Origin: JAICNG01 sp035249985
Lineage (GTDB): Bacteria; Gemmatimonadota; Gemmatimonadetes; Gemmatimonadales; Gemmatimonadaceae
Length of the DNA stretch: 64,000 nucleotides
Direction of reading: 5' to 3'
Assembly (NCBI GenBank): GCA_035249985.1
Contig: DATFFP010000067.1
Span: 1 to 64,000 of the forward strand
Positions 50,648-59,306 of the stretch are shown here, in pieces. Each line of letters begins with the position of its first letter. The stretch's first letter is position 1. Under the pieces are notes generated by a model, which saw nothing but the letters and a program-made list of their open reading frames with translations, ran no database searches and had not been told where the DNA came from. The translations under genes were made by a program, and so were the position numbers.

Positions 50648-52435
50648 ATGACTCTCCGCCATGCCCGCGTTGCCCTCGCCGTTCCGGTGCTGATCGCCTG
50701 CGCGCGCACCGCCGCCGTTCCCGCGACATCCACGACCGCCTCGAGCGATACCGCCGAGGCGCGTCGTGTCTTCGAGGGGAACATCAGCGCGATTCACCAG
50801 CGCGACCGCGCTCGCTACCTCTCGTACTACCTCGAGTCCGATCAGCTGGCGCGCACCGGACCGGGCGGCCTCGAGCTCGGCTTCGAAACCTGGTCGGCTC
50901 GCCGCGATTCGACGTGGCCGGACACGCTCATCGCGCGCGATCTCAGGCTCGTTCCGATCGCACCGGGCGTCGTGTACGGCACGTACCATTACCGCGTGAC
51001 GCAGCGGGGCGTGACGAGTGAGGGCGTCTCGGAGCGCGTGTTCGTCCGGACCCCGCAGGGATGGAAGATCGCCGTCAGCACCGCATTCGGGTTGCCTCCC
51101 AACGCGTCCCCTCCGCCGGTCGCCGTCGTCGGGGGGACGCTCGTCAATCCCGGCGCGTCGCCGGTCGCGAACGCGACGGTGGTCGTCGCCGGTGGACGCG
51201 TCGTGTGCGCAGGTCCCGCGTCGTCGTGCGCCCCGCCGGCAACCGCCGAGGTCGTGCGGGTCGATGGTGCGTTCATCGCGCCCGGGTTGATCGATGCGCA
51301 CGTCCACTACTCACAGACTGGATGGGTAGACGGCCGGCCCGACGCGCTCGATCTCCGGGGCGAGTTTCCGTACGACTCCGTCAACTCGGCCCTGCGGATG
51401 GAGAAGGCGCGGTTCGACCGTGCGTACCTCTGTTCAGGAATCACATCCGTCTTCGATGTGGGCGGCTATCCCTGGACGATTCCGCTCATGCAAGCCAACG
51501 AGCGCGCGCTGGACGCGCCGCGCGTAGTGGCCGCCGGTCCATTGCTCGCCACGATCGACCATTGGGTGAACACACCCACCATGCGGCAGTTCGTTCACAT
51601 GAACAGCGATTCCGCGACGCGCCGCGCGGTGCGCGAGAACGCGTACTTCGGCTCACGCGCGATCAAGGTGTGGTACCTTCAGCGGCCCGACTCGCTACGG
51701 CCGGTGATGCGCGCGCGCCTGGAGCTGGCAGGGGAAGAGGCGCGGCGTGCGAAGCTGCCGTTCCTCGTGCACGCGACGCAGCTCGAGCGCGCGAAGGAGG
51801 CGATCCGTGCCGGGGCGAACGTGCTCGTGCACTCCGTCGCCCCGGAGGCGATCGACGCAGAGTTCCTTACGCTGGCACAGCAGCGCGGTACGATCGTGAT
51901 TCCAACGCTGACGGTGTATGAAGGGTATGCGGATGTGTTTGCCGGCCGGTCGCCGGCCGCGCGGTATCCACTGGACTGCGTCGATGCGAACACTCGTGCC
52001 AAGCTCGAGCGGGTGCTGCCCGAAGCGTTGCGCGCGCCTGGGCTGCAGGGGCTCGTGCGGAGTGGCCGGGCCGATACGCTGTTCGCGTCCACCGCGCGCA
52101 ACGTGCAGCGGATGCGCGACGCCGGCATTCCGATCGCCGTCGGGACGGACGCGGGGAACCCAGGGACGGCGCACGGTCCCAGCCTCTATCGCGAGATGGA
52201 GGCTCTGCAGTCAGCTGGGATGTCGGCGGCGGAAGTCTTCGCGGCGGCGACGATCGTCGCAGCACGCGCCATGGGACGCGCGGCGGACGTAGGGACCCTC
52301 GAAGCGGGCAAGCTTGCCGATCTGATCGTCCTGGATGCGAACCCGCTCGCTGACATCGCGAACGCGCGCCGTGTCCGACTCGTCATGAAGGGCGGGGCGC
52401 TCTACGGGCGCACCGAGCTGCTGCCGCGCCGCTGA
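50648..52435 (+). CDS. Amidohydrolase with N-terminal NTF2-like domain
   Basis: 595 residues. Signal peptide with lipobox LIAC near residue 17. Residues 35-150 resemble a SnoaL/DUF4440 NTF2-like domain (RRVFEGNISAIHQRDRARYLSYYLESD to SERVFVRTPQGWKIAVST). The rest is an imidazolonepropionase-like amidohydrolase: metal His pair in IDAHVHYS, Lys in RAIKVWY (about residue 339), His in LVHATQ, VLVHSVAP, and Asp in VGTDAGNPG, then LGTLEAGKLADLIVLD-type end. Substrate unknown. The NTF2-like part may bind the substrate or dimerise. ATG 50648; own transcript likely. Confidence 0.85.
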   Translation: MTLRHARVALAVPVLIACARTAAVPATSTTASSDTAEARRVFEGNISAIHQRDRARYLSYYLESDQLARTGPGGLELGFETWSARRDSTWPDTLIARDLRLVPIAPGVVYGTYHYRVTQRGVTSEGVSERVFVRTPQGWKIAVSTAFGLPPNASPPPVAVVGGTLVNPGASPVANATVVVAGGRVVCAGPASSCAPPATAEVVRVDGAFIAPGLIDAHVHYSQTGWVDGRPDALDLRGEFPYDSVNSALRMEKARFDRAYLCSGITSVFDVGGYPWTIPLMQANERALDAPRVVAAGPLLATIDHWVNTPTMRQFVHMNSDSATRRAVRENAYFGSRAIKVWYLQRPDSLRPVMRARLELAGEEARRAKLPFLVHATQLERAKEAIRAGANVLVHSVAPEAIDAEFLTLAQQRGTIVIPTLTVYEGYADVFAGRSPAARYPLDCVDANTRAKLERVLPEALRAPGLQGLVRSGRADTLFASTARNVQRMRDAGIPIAVGTDAGNPGTAHGPSLYREMEALQSAGMSAAEVFAAATIVAARAMGRAADVGTLEAGKLADLIVLDANPLADIANARRVRLVMKGGALYGRTELLPRR

Positions 52436-52464
52436 TCGGCGACGCGGCAGCCTCCTGGTGCCGC

Positions 52465-52737
52465 CTAACGGGATGACCGCTTGCGCGACGAGCGCTTGCG
52501 ACCGCCCGAGGCCCGTTTGCGGCCACCGCTGCTGCGCCGTGGAACCTTGGCGCCCTTCTTCCGCGCTTCGGACAGGCCGATCGCAATCGCCTGCTTGCGA
52601 CTCTTGACGCGACCGCCCTTTCCGCCGCGCCCGCTGCGCAACGTGCCCTTCTTCCGTCGGCGCATCGCGCTTTCGACGCGCTTGCTTGCCGCGCGACCAT
52701 ATTTGCGGCGTCCCCCAGACTTCTTTCTCGCGGCCAT
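52465..52737 (-). CDS. Small basic DUF6496-like DNA-binding-type protein
   Basis: 90 residues, very rich in Lys, Arg, Ser and Gly. The middle, VESAMRRRKKGTLRSGRG followed by KVKSRKQAIAIGLSEA-like sequence, matches the short DUF6496-type domain seen in small basic bacterial proteins, with histone H1-like tails (SGGRKRASGGRKRSSRK) at the end. Nucleic-acid binding is inferred from charge. TTGGAG lies about five bases before the ATG. Stop codon lies in a CGTTAGG word. Confidence 0.8.
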   Translation of the reverse strand: MAARKKSGGRRKYGRAASKRVESAMRRRKKGTLRSGRGGKGGRVKSRKQAIAIGLSEARKKGAKVPRRSSGGRKRASGGRKRSSRKRSSR

Positions 52738-52822
52738 ATGATCTCCAAGGAGTTACGACACCCCGGGCCGGTGCAATCGCCGCGCCGTACGTGAGTGCGG
52801 GCAAGAGAGAGCTCACATCACC

Positions 52823-52857
52823 GTGACGTGCGAGATGTCGCGCGCTAACTTCGTGGC
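52823..52857 (+). promoter_or_regulatory. Promoter of the PafA-like gene, leaderless
   Basis: GTGACG (52823-52828) and TAACTT (52846-52851) with 17-base spacing. The -10 ends six bases before the ATG, leaving no room for a ribosome site, so the mRNA would be leaderless. Confidence 0.5.
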
Positions 52858-54462
52858 ATGAATCGCATCACTCGATTGCTCATCGCCGCCGTCGCGCTTC
52901 TGTGCGTGGCGCCGCTCTCCGCACAACGTCGTTCCGCTCAGGGCACGCCACGCCCGTTGCCCGATCCGGCGCGCGCTCCGACGCTGGTCGTGTTTCTCAC
53001 CGTCGATCAACTGCGTCCGGACTATTTCGAGCGCTGGCGCGCGCAACTCACCGGCGGACTCGGGCGACTCGCGCGCGGGGGAGCGTTCTACACCAACGCC
53101 TTTCAAGACCACGCGCTGACCGAGACCGCTCCGGGGCACGCGACCACGATGTCGGGACGGTTTCCTCGTCGCACCGGTATCGTTCGCAACTCGGCGGGGG
53201 TTCAGGATCCGCAGCAGCCCTTGATTGGTGCGCGGGGAGCTGGGGCCTCGCCCTTTCGGTTTCGCGGCACGACGCTGACGGATTGGCTGCGCTCGAAGAA
53301 TCCGCGCTCGCGCGCGCTGTCGGTGTCGGGGAAGGACCGCGGTGCGATTCTCCCGATTGGCCGGGACGCGCAGCAGGTCTTCTGGTACGCGTCGCCAGGG
53401 CTGTTCACGACGAGCACCTATTACGCGGACACCCTCCCCGACTGGATCCGCCGATTCAACGAGCGGCGGCTGCCGGACTCGATGATGGTGAGACCGTGGA
53501 CGCTGCTCCTGCCCGACAGCGCCTACGGCGAGCCCGACAGCGTTGCCGATGAAGCCAATGCGCGCGACTTCAGGTTTCCGCACATGGCGGCGAATGATCC
53601 CGAATGGGGACTCGCAGCGACGCCGTTCTACGACGAGCTCACCCTGGGCGTGGCGCTCGAGGGGCTGCGCGCCCTCGATCTCGGGGCGGGGCCGCAGACC
53701 GACATTCTCGCCATCTCGCTCTCTGCCACTGATTACATCGGCCACAAATACGGTCCTGACTCGCGCGAGATCCACGACCAGATCCTCCGTCTCGATCGGG
53801 CGCTCGGCGCGTTCATGGACTCGCTGTTTGCACTTCGGGACTCGACGAAGGTGATCATTGCGCTGACCGCGGATCACGGCGTGGCGTCGTTTCCCGAGGT
53901 CCACACGCGTCGCACGGGAGAGGATGCGTTCCACGTCGACCTCGCGCCCGTCGTGTCTCGCGTGCGATCCCAGATGGCCGCGCGCGGCGGCGACAGCAGC
54001 GCGCTCCAGATCGAGGGCGGCATGGTCTTCCTCGAGCGCCGTGCGATGACGCGAGCGCGCATCAACTCGGACTCGCTGCTGCGGGCCCTCGCCCGAGCGA
54101 TCGCAGCGATTCCCGGCGTCGCCCGAGTGAACCGTCCGAGCGATCTCGGCATGCGGGACACGACGACGGATGCCTCGGCACGCCGCTGGCTGCATACGAT
54201 TACGGCTGACATGCCCGTGGAGCTCGTCATCACGCTCCGCCCCCATAGTGTGTGGAAGTCGACGCCACGATACGCGGACCATGGCTCGCCCAACGACTAT
54301 GACGCCCATGTCCCCGTGATCCTGTACGGGCCGCCCTTTTCGCCTGGTCGCCGCACGCGGCCAGCGCGCGTGGTCGACATCGCGCCAACGCTCGCCTGGG
54401 CCACATCGACGGTTCCGCTCGAGCCGCTCGATGGGCGCGTACTCTGGGACGCGCTGCGGTAG
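52858..54462 (+). CDS. PafA-like alkaline phosphatase, exported
   Basis: 534 residues. Signal peptide to about residue 22 (APLSAQ). Alkaline phosphatase superfamily: FLTVDQLRPDYFERW (metal Asp), nucleophile Thr in LTETAPGHATTMSGRFP, SATDYIGHKYGPDSREIHD (metal Asp and His), LTADHGVASFPE (Asp-His), and YADHGSPNDYDAHVPVILYG at the end. PafA is a periplasmic phosphatase that works on phosphomonoesters and does not need phosphate starvation in some groups. Probable leaderless start; an antisense frame of 852 codons across it was rejected. Confidence 0.92.
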   Translation: MNRITRLLIAAVALLCVAPLSAQRRSAQGTPRPLPDPARAPTLVVFLTVDQLRPDYFERWRAQLTGGLGRLARGGAFYTNAFQDHALTETAPGHATTMSGRFPRRTGIVRNSAGVQDPQQPLIGARGAGASPFRFRGTTLTDWLRSKNPRSRALSVSGKDRGAILPIGRDAQQVFWYASPGLFTTSTYYADTLPDWIRRFNERRLPDSMMVRPWTLLLPDSAYGEPDSVADEANARDFRFPHMAANDPEWGLAATPFYDELTLGVALEGLRALDLGAGPQTDILAISLSATDYIGHKYGPDSREIHDQILRLDRALGAFMDSLFALRDSTKVIIALTADHGVASFPEVHTRRTGEDAFHVDLAPVVSRVRSQMAARGGDSSALQIEGGMVFLERRAMTRARINSDSLLRALARAIAAIPGVARVNRPSDLGMRDTTTDASARRWLHTITADMPVELVITLRPHSVWKSTPRYADHGSPNDYDAHVPVILYGPPFSPGRRTRPARVVDIAPTLAWATSTVPLEPLDGRVLWDALR

Positions 54463-54472
54463 CGAGCGCCAG

Positions 54473-55099
54473 ATGGCCGAACGTCGCAAGCGCGACGCCA
54501 GTCGCAACGGAATCGTGGCGCTCCACCGCGCGCTCGACGAAGCCCGCTTTGGGCGCGAGCGCACGCTGAATCTGCGTGCGACCCTGCCTCGCCCGAAGGA
54601 GGCCGAGGCCCGTTGCGAGGCATGGTTGCGTGAGCGACAAGTTGCCAAATCAGGGGAGCTGCTCGTGATCACCGGCCGCGGGGTCAATAGCTGGGACGGT
54701 GAATCGGTCGTGCGTGAAGCGATCGTCCGGCTCCTCGCCTCACTGCGCCGGCGTGGTGTCGTCGACGCGTGGCATGAGCACACGCCCGGGTCGTTCGTCG
54801 TGACAGTGGCGCCCCTGCGTGCGCTTCGTGAGTCGCCGCGGCGCTCCAGCGAGCGCCGGAGAATCACGAGCGACCCCGTGGCGCTGCGCGGAATCGCCCC
54901 GTCGACGCGCGCTCGCTTGCGGGAGCTCGCGCAGCTCGCCCTCGAGCAGCTCGGCATCAGGGATACCGATACTTTTCTCGAGGACGAGATGGTCGCACAG
55001 TTTTCGATGCTCGCGCGCGGCGTGCCGGACGGCCCCGATCGCGAGCGGCGCCTCCTCGCTGCAATCGAGCGGACCATCGACGAATACATAGCGCGCTGA
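54473..55099 (+). CDS. Smr-domain protein
   Basis: 208 residues. Residues 22-115 match the Smr (small MutS-related) domain: LNLRATLPRPKEAEARCEAWL, then LVITGRGVNSWDGESVVREAIVRLLASLRRRGVV (the TGRGxxS loop) and HTPGSFVVTVAPL. Smr domains nick DNA or bind nucleic acid. The usual D-x-H is replaced here by N-L-R, so activity may differ. C-terminal helices (LRELAQLALEQLGI onward) have no recognised domain. ATG at 54473; 10 bases after the PafA-like stop. Confidence 0.78.
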   Translation: MAERRKRDASRNGIVALHRALDEARFGRERTLNLRATLPRPKEAEARCEAWLRERQVAKSGELLVITGRGVNSWDGESVVREAIVRLLASLRRRGVVDAWHEHTPGSFVVTVAPLRALRESPRRSSERRRITSDPVALRGIAPSTRARLRELAQLALEQLGIRDTDTFLEDEMVAQFSMLARGVPDGPDRERRLLAAIERTIDEYIAR

Positions 55100-55187
55100 C
55101 GGGCCACGCCATAAGCTTCCACGACTCGAGTGTCCGCGACGTCGCGGACCTGGCACCCGCCATTGCGTCTCTGAGGTCTGTTCAAGC

Positions 55188-55784
55188 ATGCCTGTGTTCG
55201 ACAATCAGCGCGACGATGGCGAGGGTCGCGATCGTGACACGCCCCAGGAACACGCGTCGGAGTCGAGCGCTGGATCGCCCTACGATATCCTGCTCGGTGC
55301 GATCGATGAGGCGATCGGGGAGTGGCGCAGGCTGGTGTCGCGGGAGCCATGGGCGAAGCTTCCCGCGTCACGCCTCGTCGATTCGTTCCCGGATATTCTG
55401 CCCAAGATGCTCCGTCTCGCCCGGTCGGGCGGCTCGCATATCGACGATGGCTTGCGCGAGCTCATCGCAGATGCCCATGGGCACTTTCGCCGGACCGATG
55501 GTATGCCGCTCACATCGGTGACCGAGGAGTGGGCGTACCTCAAGCGTGCGTGCCGCGCTGTCCTGGATGCGCATGGGATCGACAATGGTGAGGCAGACCG
55601 CGCCATGGAGCGGCTCGACATTCTCGTCGATGACGCGGTCGGATATACGCTTCGAGGCTACTATCGGCCCGAGCTCGACTCGCTTCGCGGGCGCGGGCTG
55701 GAGCGACGCGAGGTCTCCGACCGTCGAGAGACCTCTGATCGGCGCAGCGGGACTCTCGATCGTCGCGGCCGTGGGGAGGATTAA
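55188..55784 (+). CDS. Helical protein with Arg-Arg repeat tail, RsbRD-like
   Basis: 198 residues. Disordered Asp/Gln/Glu-rich N-terminus (1-30); a helical domain (GAIDEAIGEWRRLVSREPWAKLP to VDDAVGYTLRGYYRPELD) with the layout of the N-terminal domain of RsbR/RsbT co-antagonist proteins and some sensor kinases; and a tail with repeated D/ERR units (RREVSDRRETSDRRSGTLDRRGR). Sensor or stress-regulation role is an inference from the fold pattern. It overlaps the next gene's likely GTG start by 14 bases. Confidence 0.68.
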   Translation: MPVFDNQRDDGEGRDRDTPQEHASESSAGSPYDILLGAIDEAIGEWRRLVSREPWAKLPASRLVDSFPDILPKMLRLARSGGSHIDDGLRELIADAHGHFRRTDGMPLTSVTEEWAYLKRACRAVLDAHGIDNGEADRAMERLDILVDDAVGYTLRGYYRPELDSLRGRGLERREVSDRRETSDRRSGTLDRRGRGED

Positions 55785-57897
55785 ACCCGCCGCCTGGAGA
55801 GGATGCGTTGCCGCGGTCGCCGCCTCTCTCCTTCTCGCCTCACCGCTCGCGTCGCAGGCCATCGTCGGCTACAGCGCTCGCAGCGCCGTCGCGCAACGCG
55901 CGCTCGAGCGAAGTGTCTCGCGACGGCCGGACGCGGCGCGAGCGACCGCGCACTCCCGAGCCCTCTCGGCACGCAGCCACATCGCCGGCACGCCGGCACA
56001 AGCCATCACACGCGACTACGTCCTCGATCGCATGCGGGAATGGGGTCTCGAGACCGAGATGCGAGAGTACCAGGTCTGGATGCCCCATACGACCGAAGCG
56101 CGCGTATGGCGCGTGGCGCCGGACACGCTCGAGCTCGTACTGGCCGAGGGCCCGGTTCCGGGAGACTCCATCACCATGGAGTCGGGGCAGATCGTCATGG
56201 CCAACGGCTACTCTGGCGCAGGCGATGTCTCGGGGGAGGTCGTCTACGTCAACTACGGATTGATCGAGGACTACGCGCGGCTCGAGTCGTTAGGTGTCTC
56301 CGTGCGGGGGAAAGTCGCCATCGCGCGGTACGGACGGTCCTTCCGCGGCATCAAGGCGCGCGAAGCGGAGCGTAACGGCGCCGCGGCGCTCGTTCTCTAC
56401 AGCGATCCGGCCGACGACGGGTTCACGAGAGGCGACGTCTACCCGGATGGCCCGATGCGCCCGGCGACGGGAGTCCAGCGCGGCAGCGTCATGAATGGCA
56501 CCGGGGATCCCACGACCCCGGGCTGGGCGAGCGTCCGCGGCGCGCGGCGACTGCCGCTCGATTCTGTACGCGTCCCTCGGATCCCGGTCATTCCGATCTC
56601 CTGGAGCAATGCGGCCGAGCTCCTGCGCGACATTCGTGGGACAGCGATTCCGCAGGAGTGGCAGGGCGGACTTCCATTTCGCTACCACATCGGACCGGGC
56701 CCCGTGCGCGCCCGGGTGGTGGTGAGGCTCGACACAGCGGCCAACGCGATCAAATCCATCTGGAACACGTACGGCACGATCAGGGGTGCCACGTATCCCG
56801 ACCAACTGATCGTGCTCGGGGCGCACCGTGACTCCTGGGGTCCGGGAGCGGTGGACGATGTCAGCGGGACTGTCAGTGTCCTCGAGGCGGCGCGGGCAGT
56901 CGCCGAGGAGGTGCGTGCGGGGCGGCGCCCGAAGCGCACGATCGTGTTCGCGACGTGGGACGCAGAGGAGTGGGGACTCATCGGATCTACCGAATACGTC
57001 GAACAAGACTCCGCGCGCCTCACGAGTGGAGGCATCGCCTACCTCAACCAGGATGTCGCGGTCGGCGGACCGAGCTTTGGAAGCGGCGGCTCGCCCTCAC
57101 TGCGCGCGGTGCTCCGCGACGTCGTGAAAGGCATCGACGATCCGTCCGGTCGGGGAACCATTTACGCCGCGTGGCGCGCGGGGGCCGCGGTCGCCGATAC
57201 CGCGGAGCCTGCCATGGGCGATCCTGGCGGGGGGTCGGATTTCGCGGGCTTCTACAACCATCTCGGGATTCCGCATCTCGACTGGGGATTCGGCGGCCCG
57301 GGGGGCGTGTATCACTCGGCGTACGACACGTTCGAGTGGATGTCGCGGTTCGGGGATCCCGATTTCCGCCGCCACGCCGCCGCCGCACGCATTGGCGCGA
57401 CGCTCGCGCTTCGGCTCGCGAACGCGGACGTGCTGCCGTACGATTACGTCGAGTTCGCGCGAACGATGAAGGCGCAGATGCCGCTGGTGGAGCGCGCGGT
57501 GAAGGCGCGCGGCTGGGATCTCTCCGTGGATAGCCTGGCGCGCGCGATCGACCGCATGGAGCGCGCTGCCATGGAGTTGGCACAGGTGCGCGATGCGGCG
57601 CTGGCCCAGTCGTCGGTACAACGGCGCGCCACCGAGCGTGCAAACGCCGCTTTGTTGCGGGTGGAGCGCGCGCTCACGCGTCCCGAGGGTCTGCGGACGC
57701 GGCCGTGGTATCGGGGGCTCATCTACGCTGCCGATGAGAACAACGGCTACTCGACGATGGCCCTTCCCTCGGTGAACGAGGCGATTCGTGCCAGCGATCG
57801 AGGCCTTGCCGCGCGCGAGGTCGCCGATCTTGCAGGGCGATTCGCGGCCGCAACTCGCGCGCTGGAGGAAGCAGCGGTGGGACTTCGGGGCCGGTAG
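55771..57897 (+). CDS. M28-family zinc peptidase (glutamate carboxypeptidase II-like)
   Basis: 708 residues. Signal peptide after the GTG at 55771 (WRGCVAAVAASLLLASPLASQ). PA domain near residue 120-230, then the M28 core: LGAHRDSWGPGAVDDVSGTV (zinc His and bridging Asp), FATWDAEEWGLIGSTEY (Glu-Glu), YLNQDVA, and late GGVYHSAYDTFEWMS (zinc His). A helical TfR-like dimerisation domain ends the protein. It is the usual plan of GCPII-type enzymes that remove C-terminal residues from peptides outside the cell. The start is not certain; no ATG fits. Confidence 0.88.
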   Translation: MGRIKPAAWRGCVAAVAASLLLASPLASQAIVGYSARSAVAQRALERSVSRRPDAARATAHSRALSARSHIAGTPAQAITRDYVLDRMREWGLETEMREYQVWMPHTTEARVWRVAPDTLELVLAEGPVPGDSITMESGQIVMANGYSGAGDVSGEVVYVNYGLIEDYARLESLGVSVRGKVAIARYGRSFRGIKAREAERNGAAALVLYSDPADDGFTRGDVYPDGPMRPATGVQRGSVMNGTGDPTTPGWASVRGARRLPLDSVRVPRIPVIPISWSNAAELLRDIRGTAIPQEWQGGLPFRYHIGPGPVRARVVVRLDTAANAIKSIWNTYGTIRGATYPDQLIVLGAHRDSWGPGAVDDVSGTVSVLEAARAVAEEVRAGRRPKRTIVFATWDAEEWGLIGSTEYVEQDSARLTSGGIAYLNQDVAVGGPSFGSGGSPSLRAVLRDVVKGIDDPSGRGTIYAAWRAGAAVADTAEPAMGDPGGGSDFAGFYNHLGIPHLDWGFGGPGGVYHSAYDTFEWMSRFGDPDFRRHAAAARIGATLALRLANADVLPYDYVEFARTMKAQMPLVERAVKARGWDLSVDSLARAIDRMERAAMELAQVRDAALAQSSVQRRATERANAALLRVERALTRPEGLRTRPWYRGLIYAADENNGYSTMALPSVNEAIRASDRGLAAREVADLAGRFAAATRALEEAAVGLRGR

Positions 57898-57953
57898 CGT
57901 AACCCGAGTGATCGTCCGGGGTATGATCACTCAACGATTTTCCCGAGGTCCAC

Positions 57954-58400
57954 ATGCGGACGACGATCGTGTTGCTGGCCATCGCCGTGCTCGCGGTCGC
58001 GGCCCTGGGTGCGTGCCGGGCGCGGGATGACGGAATGTCCGATAGTACCGCGCTCGACACCACACCGGCGAGCGACACGGTGCCGGGTGCCGACACCATC
58101 GCCACCGATAGCGCTTCGGTTGCGGCGTCGACGCCGCGCCCGAGCCCCGCACGCTCCAACCCGACGGTCCGCCGCGCCGGAGACACCGTGACTGATTCCA
58201 CCCTGCCGCCTGACGACTCGGTCCGCGCCCTGCGCCCCGAGATGCCGCAGGTGACGCCGCCGAAGCGCCCGCGCACCTGGCGCGGCTTCAAGCTCCCGGA
58301 GGAGATGCCCGTGCGCGCCCCCGTAGAGACGATCAAGCGTGTGGAGCAGGCGCCTGACTCGCTGATGAAGGGCGATTCGACGAAACCGCTCACGCCCTGA
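57954..58400 (+). CDS. Low-complexity lipoprotein, 148 aa
   Basis: Signal peptide with lipobox LGAC near residue 20, then a Thr/Ser/Asp/Pro-rich stretch (DTTPASDTVPGADTIATDS) and a charged Pro-rich end. No globular domain is recognisable, so it is probably an envelope-attached disordered protein. Plus-strand gene after the M28 peptidase, separated by 56 bases; convergent with the EamA gene. Confidence 0.7.
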   Translation: MRTTIVLLAIAVLAVAALGACRARDDGMSDSTALDTTPASDTVPGADTIATDSASVAASTPRPSPARSNPTVRRAGDTVTDSTLPPDDSVRALRPEMPQVTPPKRPRTWRGFKLPEEMPVRAPVETIKRVEQAPDSLMKGDSTKPLTP

Positions 58401-58403
58401 CCG

Positions 58404-59306
58404 TTAGGCGGTGTCGCTGGCGCCCATCCGGGCAAGAGCGACGGCGCCTAACACGATTCCGGTCGCCGTGGCCTCACGCAGGCCGAAGCGCTCGTTGAGG
58501 ATCACCGCTCCGACGATCACGGCCACGATCGGATTCACATATCCGTAGAGCGACACCTTCGCCACGGGCAGGTGTTGGAGCGCGTACACGAAGGCGACGT
58601 ATCCCAGCAACGATCCGAACACGAGTAAGTAGAGGAACGCCTCCCACCCACGCCGGTCCGGGCTCAGGTGCGCCCACTCGCCGAAGAGCGTTCCGATGAG
58701 CAGCATCACGATGCCGCCGGCGAGCATTTGCAGTCCTGCGCCCAACAGCGGTGGGACGCTCGTGCGTCGGCTCACGACGTACACGGATCCAGCCGCCCAC
58801 GAGATCGAGCCGAGCTGCAGCATCACAACGCCCCACAGAAACTCGCGGTTCACCGGCAGCGGGCTCGCCAGCTCCGGCCACACGAGCACGACGACGCCAG
58901 CGAGTCCCGCCAGCAATCCAATCCAATTGAGTGGAGCGAGTCGGTGACCCCGCGGAGTGAGCGCACTGATCACCACGGTCCAGATGGGCATCGTACTGAC
59001 CATCACCGCCGTGATCCCACTTGGAACATGGCGCTCGGCCAGGATCACCGCCGCGTTGCCTCCGACGAGCAAGAGCGTGCCAGCAATAGCCGTCTCGCGC
59101 AGCAGCCGCGTGTCGTGAGGAACGCGAACGCCGCGGATGCGCATCGCCAGAATCACGATTGTTCCGGCGGCAGCGAAGCGAAGCCCGCCGAAGAGAAAGG
59201 GCTCCCATGTGGTGACCGCCACTCGAATGGCGAGGTAGGTCGTGCCCCACAGGACGCAGACCGCGCCCCACGCGGCCCACGCGAGCCGTTGTTCGCGAGA
59301 GGTCAG
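58404..59306 (-). CDS. EamA/DMT-family transporter, apparent CTG start
   Basis: 300 residues with ten predicted helices: two EamA repeats, SREQRLAWAAWGAVCVLWGTTY at the start, IPIWTVVISALTPRGHRL-type helix 4 region, and LGYVAFVYALQHLPVAKVSLYGYVNPIVAVIVGAVIL in repeat two. Exports or imports small metabolites. A GTG at 59222 would cut off helix 1. The in-frame codon that gives a full first helix is CTG at 59306, which overlaps the upstream stop as CTGA; no ATG, GTG or TTG is available for a long way. The sequence from that CTG is an ordinary EamA N-terminus (LTSREQRLAWAAW). Confidence 0.85.
   Translation of the reverse strand: MTSREQRLAWAAWGAVCVLWGTTYLAIRVAVTTWEPFLFGGLRFAAAGTIVILAMRIRGVRVPHDTRLLRETAIAGTLLLVGGNAAVILAERHVPSGITAVMVSTMPIWTVVISALTPRGHRLAPLNWIGLLAGLAGVVVLVWPELASPLPVNREFLWGVVMLQLGSISWAAGSVYVVSRRTSVPPLLGAGLQMLAGGIVMLLIGTLFGEWAHLSPDRRGWEAFLYLLVFGSLLGYVAFVYALQHLPVAKVSLYGYVNPIVAVIVGAVILNERFGLREATATGIVLGAVALARMGASDTA

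Noticed and set aside
52813..55371. Minus-strand open frame of 852 codons across the PafA-like and Smr genes
   Set aside because: Arg/Pro/Ser-rich sequence with no domain; it mirrors two well-supported plus-strand genes and reflects high GC, which removes stop codons in antisense frames.
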